13,571 nt of DNA, from the NCBI GenBank assembly GCA_015501075.1, contig JADNYJ010000771.1, positions 1 to 13,571 of the forward strand. The letters are read 5' to 3'. The position numbers were made by a program, and so were the translations under genes. This DNA is from Gymnopilus junonius. Its lineage: Eukaryota; Basidiomycota; Agaricomycetes; Agaricales; Galerinaceae. Under the pieces are notes generated by a model. That model made no database searches, had not been told where the DNA came from, and saw only the letters and a program-made list of their open reading frames with translations. Shown here piece after piece: positions 9,451 to 13,571 of this stretch. Position 1 is the first letter of the stretch. The number at the start of each line of letters is the position of its first letter.

Positions 9451-9722
9451 TCACTGGTATGTAGTCGGCACCGACTCTTCGCATTCGTCGTCGCTGCGCG
9501 CGATGCGCAGTCCCACCGGCAATTAAAAGAAAAAGAGAAGAAGGTAATTTGCAGAGGACTTTGGCGTTTTGAGAGTCGGCTCATTGCTAGAGTAGCCCAA
9601 GAGCTGCAAACTTGTTTACGCGTTCACGTCGACTTTACAATTTAAAAGTCCGCCGTAGCCGCTCTTGGCCGTTGCGGAAAGAAGCGAACCTGGACATGTA
9701 AACAAGGTGGAGAATTGATGGA

Positions 9723-9737
9723 GTGATCACTGATCAC
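9723..9737. repeat. Short perfect palindrome
   Basis: GTGATCA and TGATCAC flank one central C. The half site TGATCACC recurs near 12676. A dimeric DNA-binding site is possible but unproven. Confidence 0.55.
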
Positions 9738-9839
9738 CGACCGACGGATCAGGGTCGAATTACTATTTCCGATACTTGACTTAAAAAATGACCTCAACGG
9801 AAGTTCAAAGGTCAGTAAGCCTGTTTAAGGGACAATAGA

Positions 9840-10224
9840 TTACAACGAAAAAGAAGTCATACTCAAATTTGGCAGATGACCGATGGTGATTTCCAGCTTC
9901 CAGCATTGATGAAGAGATAGGCAAGTTCCTTTTTTCATGCCACCACTCGGGTGCGTCAGAAATGTCTTCGAGCTAATGGCATAGAGATATCTGTCGATGG
10001 GCCAGTAACCAACTTGTGGATGTGCGCAAGTTTCGGGATTCGCATTAAAGATGCCTTTTGTAACTGCCAGAACAGTGTTAGTGGAGTTCATAAAGAATAA
10101 GTAAATATACGCACTTTGAGTACCGCTACATTCACAGTAATAGTCACTGCCACTTGCATTTCTTTCCCAATAAGAGAGTCGGGATGTAAATTTTGGACTG
10201 CGCTGCAAACGAATGTTTCTGCCT
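9840..10224 (-). CDS. Probable small protein gene of unknown function, 5' end unresolved
   Basis: The minus-strand frame reads SYWERNASGSDYYCECSGTQ, then a 51 bp intron (10064-10114; GTGCGT donor, branch CACTAAC, GGCAG acceptor), then ITKGIFNANPETCAHPQVGY and WPIDRYLYAIS, ending at TAA 9840-9842. Because the intron length divides by three, the frame also reads through it. The best evidence that this frame is coding is the decayed duplicate at 11880-12325, where YWE, a Gly-rich turn and DY align in the same frame with conservative changes. The frame is closed by a TGA at 10245-10247; acceptor-like CTGCAG (to 10225) and GCGCAG suggest an upstream exon, possibly carrying a signal peptide near ATG 10313. 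The family is unknown to me. The 3' end could be altered by a further intron. Confidence 0.5.
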
Positions 10225-10830
10225 CTGCAGGGCCTAAGAACCCTTCAATACGACAGTAATAAAATATGCCAGTTGAGGCTGAAGGTGGACCTGGGAAAAA
10301 AGAGGCGCAGCATAACTTAAAAGAAGAGGACGAACAATTCGCCCTTTTTGGAGACGCCAGTCTCTCGTCGCCGTGCTACCATGGCAAGCTGAAAGTTTGT
10401 CTCCGAGGTGGCCGGTACATGATGAGCAACGGCAGGGAACAAGGGGAAGAGATAACGAGTTAGCTAGAAAGGATGGAAGTGCAGCCAAATGTGCAGATAT
10501 GAGAAGTGACATCCGAGTGAGTCGAAAAGAGAGCGTTCGAGAATCAACGCGCTCGCATCATTGCCACGTGATATTCAATCTCCGCTCGATCACGTCAAGA
10601 GAAGCGCCGAAATTGAAATTGGAACCCAATTGAAGCCTGAGCGCCTCCCGCCCTATAGGGCTTACCCACCGTCCCGCACGGATCACTTGGACAACGACAA
10701 ACACTAGACCGGTCTTGTGATTAATAAATATGACGTAAATTGTGAGGCTCTGAATATCATTACTACATATAAGATGTTTATCTTTCAATTACTGTAGCAA
10801 TTCGAGTTATGGATTTACTTGGGGCTGGAA
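10225..10830. other. Region between two minus-strand genes; may hold the 5' exon of the downstream one
   Basis: The part nearest 10225-10330 resembles the sequence beside the decayed duplicate (12200-12325), so it may contain the first exon of the 9840-10224 gene. I could not join a signal-peptide exon in frame with acceptable splice sites. The rest includes the 3' region of the Cys-rich gene and shows only short unsupported open frames. Confidence 0.4.
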
Positions 10831-11364
10831 TCAATTTCCGTCATTGCGGCACTGAAATATAGAATTCCTTGTCATCAATAAACTCGGAATTATGTAGAGG
10901 AACTACACTTACACAGACGGAAATCACATCATTGCCACATGTACCAGAGGCGGGGTCTGTGCGGCAGCTATAGCTAATCGAAGGGTTTAGTTAATACCTG
11001 GATGCAACACATTACGGCTACATTAAGATAGCACTTACATGAGCCCGGTGAAAGAGTTCGTGTATCTGTTGAAGATAATGGGGGGTGGCGAACAACCAAA
11101 GATTCCCTCGGTGCATGGATTTTCAGTGGTCAACAGCCCATCAACAATGTTGCAGCTGTCGTCATACACATTCCCTTGTAGACAAATTTTAGAAAGCAGC
11201 AAGCAAATTTACGGGATTTCAATTCTTACAACAGCGGTTTAATTGAGCATTACCGGTCGTACCCTCACGTATAACATTGCCGATGCCGTAGTTGTAGCCA
11301 GGGCAAATACTGAATACCCCGCCAATAGCCATGAATGGACGAGAACGAGGAGAGAGGAGCGCAT
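10831..11364 (-). CDS. Cys-rich small secreted protein, four exons, N-terminal frame interrupted
   Basis: Exons: about 11364-11230, 11174-11039, 10973-10913, 10851-10831, with GT-AG introns of 55, 65 and 61 bp. From the internal ATG at 11332 the model gives 106 residues: FSICPGYNYGIGN, then DDSCNIVDG, NPCTEGIFGCSPPPIIF, NRYTNSFTGLIYSCRTDP, CGNDVISVCCRNDGN at the C-terminus. The conserved feel and the paired cysteines suggest an extracellular disulphide-rich protein; I recall similar agaric secreted proteins but cannot name a function. A TATA box 61 bp upstream points to ATG 11364 (MRSSLLVLVHS), a good signal-peptide start, but it is one base out of frame with the body. The first intron donor is uncertain: 11229 gives nine cysteines, while in-frame alternatives at 11253, 11262 or 11268 give eight, a more natural even number. 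Confidence 0.7.
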
Positions 11365-11424
11365 CTTGGATGTTGGGAGTTGGAAGTTGTTGGTTTGATA
11401 ATTTTGTGGTTCATTCTGACCTAC

Positions 11425-11431
11425 CTTTATA
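11425..11431 (-). promoter_or_regulatory. TATA box of the Cys-rich secreted-protein gene
   Basis: TATAAAG on the minus strand, 61 bp upstream of ATG 11364 and 93 bp upstream of ATG 11332. The spacing favours the first ATG. Confidence 0.6.
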
Positions 11432-11879
11432 CCTCTTTAGCACAGCTCATTGAGTAATATTATGATTGTGCACGCCACAGGCCCCTACCGCGCGACGTTT
11501 CAAATATTATCTGGGATCCCTTCTGATTGATGAACTATGGACAATCAATCTAATTTGAGGGGCGGTCAAAAACATTTTAATTAGAGAGGACATGTTACCC
11601 GATGTAGGTGACTTGACCTCTCGTCAATAATTACAGTGGAGTAGGTGGTTTGATATAGTCCGGAATGGCCGCACAGGTCATGTTCATCATGAACGTAGTT
11701 CAGAAATCACCATGCAAGTGGAGCAAAATCACTCAGCCCATTTTTTTAAGTTTCTGAAAAGCAAACGCAATATTCTCTGCCGACCTCATCTCTAAGGCAG
11801 TCACTACGCAGTCACTACTGAAGTTTGCGAAAGGCTATGCAATCATCACTGCAGGAGAAAGGAAATCCCCTTTCTCGTA
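11432..11879. other. Intergenic region, no supported gene
   Basis: A/T-rich sequence upstream of the Cys-rich gene and downstream of the decayed duplicate. It contains an 11 bp tandem repeat and a short GTTCAT-C-ATGAAC palindrome, but no open frame with recognisable content. Confidence 0.5.
11797..11818 (+). repeat. Tandem repeat, two perfect 11 bp units
   Basis: GCAGTCACTAC is repeated twice head to tail without a spacer. It lies just 3' of the decayed gene copy; probably slippage. Confidence 0.85.
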
Positions 11880-12325
11880 CCATGCTGTTAGAGAGAAACA
11901 CCTTTAAGCTTGGCAAATAGAGGGAACGTTGTCGATAGGCCATAGGCTTGTTCGCCGACGGGCGGAGTTTCGGAACTCAATCAAAAATGCTTTTTTAAAG
12001 ATGGTAGTTGACCGCCAGTAGCAGTGTCAGTGAAGTTTACATAAAAGTGCAAATAAAAGTACGTACCGTTATGTGCAGTGACTTCTCTTAAAATAGGGGA
12101 GATCAGAGTCGTCAGTTCTATGTGGTTCTTAGTCTTGGTTCTGAGGAACTTGGAATAGTCGGCTCCGCCGGTTTTGCTTTCCCAGTAAAATGGTTTCTAT
12201 GACTCTGCAGATCAAGAACCTTTCAACCAAGCAGTTTAAAGTTTGTGCCCAGGGCGCTGATGAGCCACAACTTGAACCGAATTAGATGAGAAAGAGAAGT
12301 GTGCCATTATTTTAAGAACCTCGAA
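11880..12325 (-). pseudogene. Decayed duplicate of the 9840-10224 gene
   Basis: Read on the minus strand, this stretch aligns collinearly with 9960-10330. Shared blocks include the GGTTCTT...CTGCAGAG upstream block, TACTGGGAAAGC versus TATTGGGAAAGA (YWES/YWER), the intron 3' end CACTGACACTG versus CACTAACACTG, and CCTATCGACA versus CCCATCGACA (PID). It cannot be expressed as the same protein: the acceptor CTGGCAG has become CTGGCGG (around 12010-12018), the exon after it reads TTTGATTGA with an in-frame stop, and about 35 bp of the exon before YWE is missing. It is a relic from an old local duplication, much older than the laccase inverted repeat. Confidence 0.65.
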
Positions 12326-12452
12326 AGTATACCATCATGCTAAGTCTGGTTAGCCTGGCCATGCGATGAAAAACTTGTTGTGAGTTCAACTGGAGTCCGA
12401 CAAAGAGTGGAGCAACAACTGTTCAGGAGTGGATGTAACGTGTAGTAAAAAT

Positions 12453-12476
12453 CCTAGAGGTCTCCTAGCCTCTAGG
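12453..12476. repeat. Perfect 8 bp stem hairpin
   Basis: CCTAGAGG and CCTCTAGG flank the eight-base loop TCTCCTAG. The loop itself repeats CCTAG, so the block is a cluster of CTAG half-sites. Role unknown. Confidence 0.7.
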
Positions 12477-13104
12477 AGGTAAAACACAGGCGTCCCAGTA
12501 TGGTGCAGAGGCGCTGAGAGAGATCAAGATTTCGAAGGTGATTGGCCTCGAGGCTTCTGTTAATCCTATTCGGTCTATAGAGGTCTTATCTTGCTGCCGA
12601 AAAATGAGTATCCGCAAGTTTCCTTTCACCGTATACTTCTTTGTTAAGTCGTATTTTTCTTGTATAGATTGATGACTGATCACCTTAAGATATAGCTGAT
12701 TCTGTGTTAATGAGAAAGAGGACAACGGCAGCCGGCATCGACGTAATTCAAAGGGGTTTACAATAACAGAGTACGGTCAGATGCTCGCCTTCTTTTCGGT
12801 CATTGGGCTTCCTATCCATGGTTTCGTTGCACCAGACCCTTTGTAATTGCGGAGCTATACATACGTACCTTCAAGTCGAAAATACCAGCAGCCTATAGCC
12901 TACTGTACCCGCACATCAGTATAATCTTAGGGCAGGTGATAGTGAAGGAGATAGCAGGTGATCTGCCTCGAATCCAGTGCAAAATTATCTCCTGTTATCC
13001 GTCTCTTTTTTTCTGCCACCGAGCGGATATCTGTCCCCGCTCCAGGAATCTAGGTGTAGATGCTTACACCTTCACTTCGCTTTCATTCTAGTGCATTCTT
13101 TGGA

Positions 13105-13122
13105 GAAGGCGGTTTCGCCTTC
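13105..13122. repeat. Perfect 7 bp stem hairpin with GTTT loop
   Basis: GAAGGCG and CGCCTTC flank GTTT. A similar but looser GCGGAGTTTCGCC lies near 13429-13441. No T-run follows, so it is not a standard terminator. Confidence 0.6.
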
Positions 13123-13571
13123 ATTCTCAGTTCAGGTTCACGCTGGTTTCCCATCAGGATGGAGGATTACGAGCATTGATGACCTACAAGAGGCAGTTCA
13201 GGCAAATCCACTCCACTTCACCTCAAGGCTCTGCTGAAGCACGGGTTAGCTGGCGGTAAGAATTGTCAGCCAGCAAGATTTGCTCACCTTTATGACCAAG
13301 TGCTAGCCTCCGATATTGACTCTCTCGAAGTTGCTAATACGAGTAATTAGATTATCTTTGTATTGATACCTCACACATGCGGATCTTCTGAGCTTCTTTC
13401 TTTCTATTCAGTGTTACGCGAGCCTAGCGGAGTTTCGCCTCTTGCCCATTGACAGGGCCCATGGGTAGAGCTTCTGCTGCGAGTCGAGAGCATGCTATTC
13501 GGGTCTGAAGGCAGTTGAGTAGTATGAAGCGCAAGCGCCGACGCCGGACATCATAGCCTCCAAAATCGATG

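Larger units (their letters stand above)
9094..9839. other. Intergenic region between the 75-residue protein gene and the next minus-strand gene
   Basis: The first 80 bases are the 3' end of the plus-strand gene. Beyond that I find only overlapping short open frames on both strands, a 9 bp tandem repeat and a short GTGATCA palindrome. No tRNA or recognisable coding motif was seen. Confidence 0.5.
12326..13571. other. Right end of the window, no gene supported
   Basis: Over 1.2 kb holds only short frames with no start or motif I trust. A plus-strand frame at about 12471-12670 (reading ASQYGAEALREIKISKVIGL) looks protein-like but has no ATG at its beginning and could be a gene fragment. Another around 12977-13237 has no recognisable domain. 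Two hairpins are listed separately. No tRNA, rRNA or transposon signature was found. Confidence 0.45.

Noticed and set aside
9336..9584. Open frames on both strands around 9340-9645
   Set aside because: Mutually overlapping, without motifs, promoter or splice structure.
13180..13350. P-loop-like string GSSGKST in one plus frame
   Set aside because: The frame has no start, and the surrounding residues do not resemble any nucleotide-binding domain.
4633..13467. Shared 14-mer ACAGGGCCCATGGG at 4633 and 13454
   Set aside because: One such match is expected by chance in a window of this size, and the flanks do not align.

Overview
The window looks like nuclear DNA of a mushroom-forming basidiomycete (Agaricomycetes). 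Support: a 14-exon class laccase gene with 48-67 bp introns and tiny exons (17, 21, 24 and 28 bp), an agaric-style F-box/leucine-rich protein gene, small secreted-protein genes with 51-65 bp introns, and no bacterial-type operon signals.

The dominant structure is a long inverted repeat. Positions 1-2365 recur in reverse complement at 5211-7573, with only two single-base length differences found (both in the left arm). The arms are separated by about 2.85 kb of unique sequence. Each arm carries the same multicopper oxidase (laccase) gene plus about 0.7 kb of its 3' flank, so the two copies point at each other. The right copy (minus strand, 5910-8181) is complete: my spliced model gives 1551 nt and 516 residues, with a signal peptide, all four copper motifs, five conserved cysteines and a Leu at the T1 axial position. 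The left copy starts at exon 5 because the window begins there, and it is frameshifted by two one-base insertions 33 bp apart.

The unique spacer holds an F-box protein gene (minus, 2610-4428) that is open except for two apparent one-base losses in C/G runs. It also holds an unknown reading frame (minus, 4876-5210) that is cut exactly at the inverted-repeat junction.

Right of the complete laccase, a 569 bp divergent intergenic region with a TATA box at each end separates it from a short intron-containing gene for a 75-residue secreted protein (plus, 8751-9093). Further right is a set of small minus-strand genes. One is a Cys-rich secreted protein (10831-11364) with an N-terminal reading-frame problem. 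One is a second probable small protein (9840-10224), whose decayed duplicate lies at about 11880-12325. The last 1.2 kb shows no gene I can support.

Functionally this is a secretome-rich locus: an extracellular phenol oxidase with small secreted proteins beside it, and an intracellular ubiquitin-ligase adaptor inside the duplication. Several genes share the same defect, a one-base change in a short homopolymer. The alternatives are real decay after duplication or consensus errors in the assembly, and the sequence alone cannot separate them.
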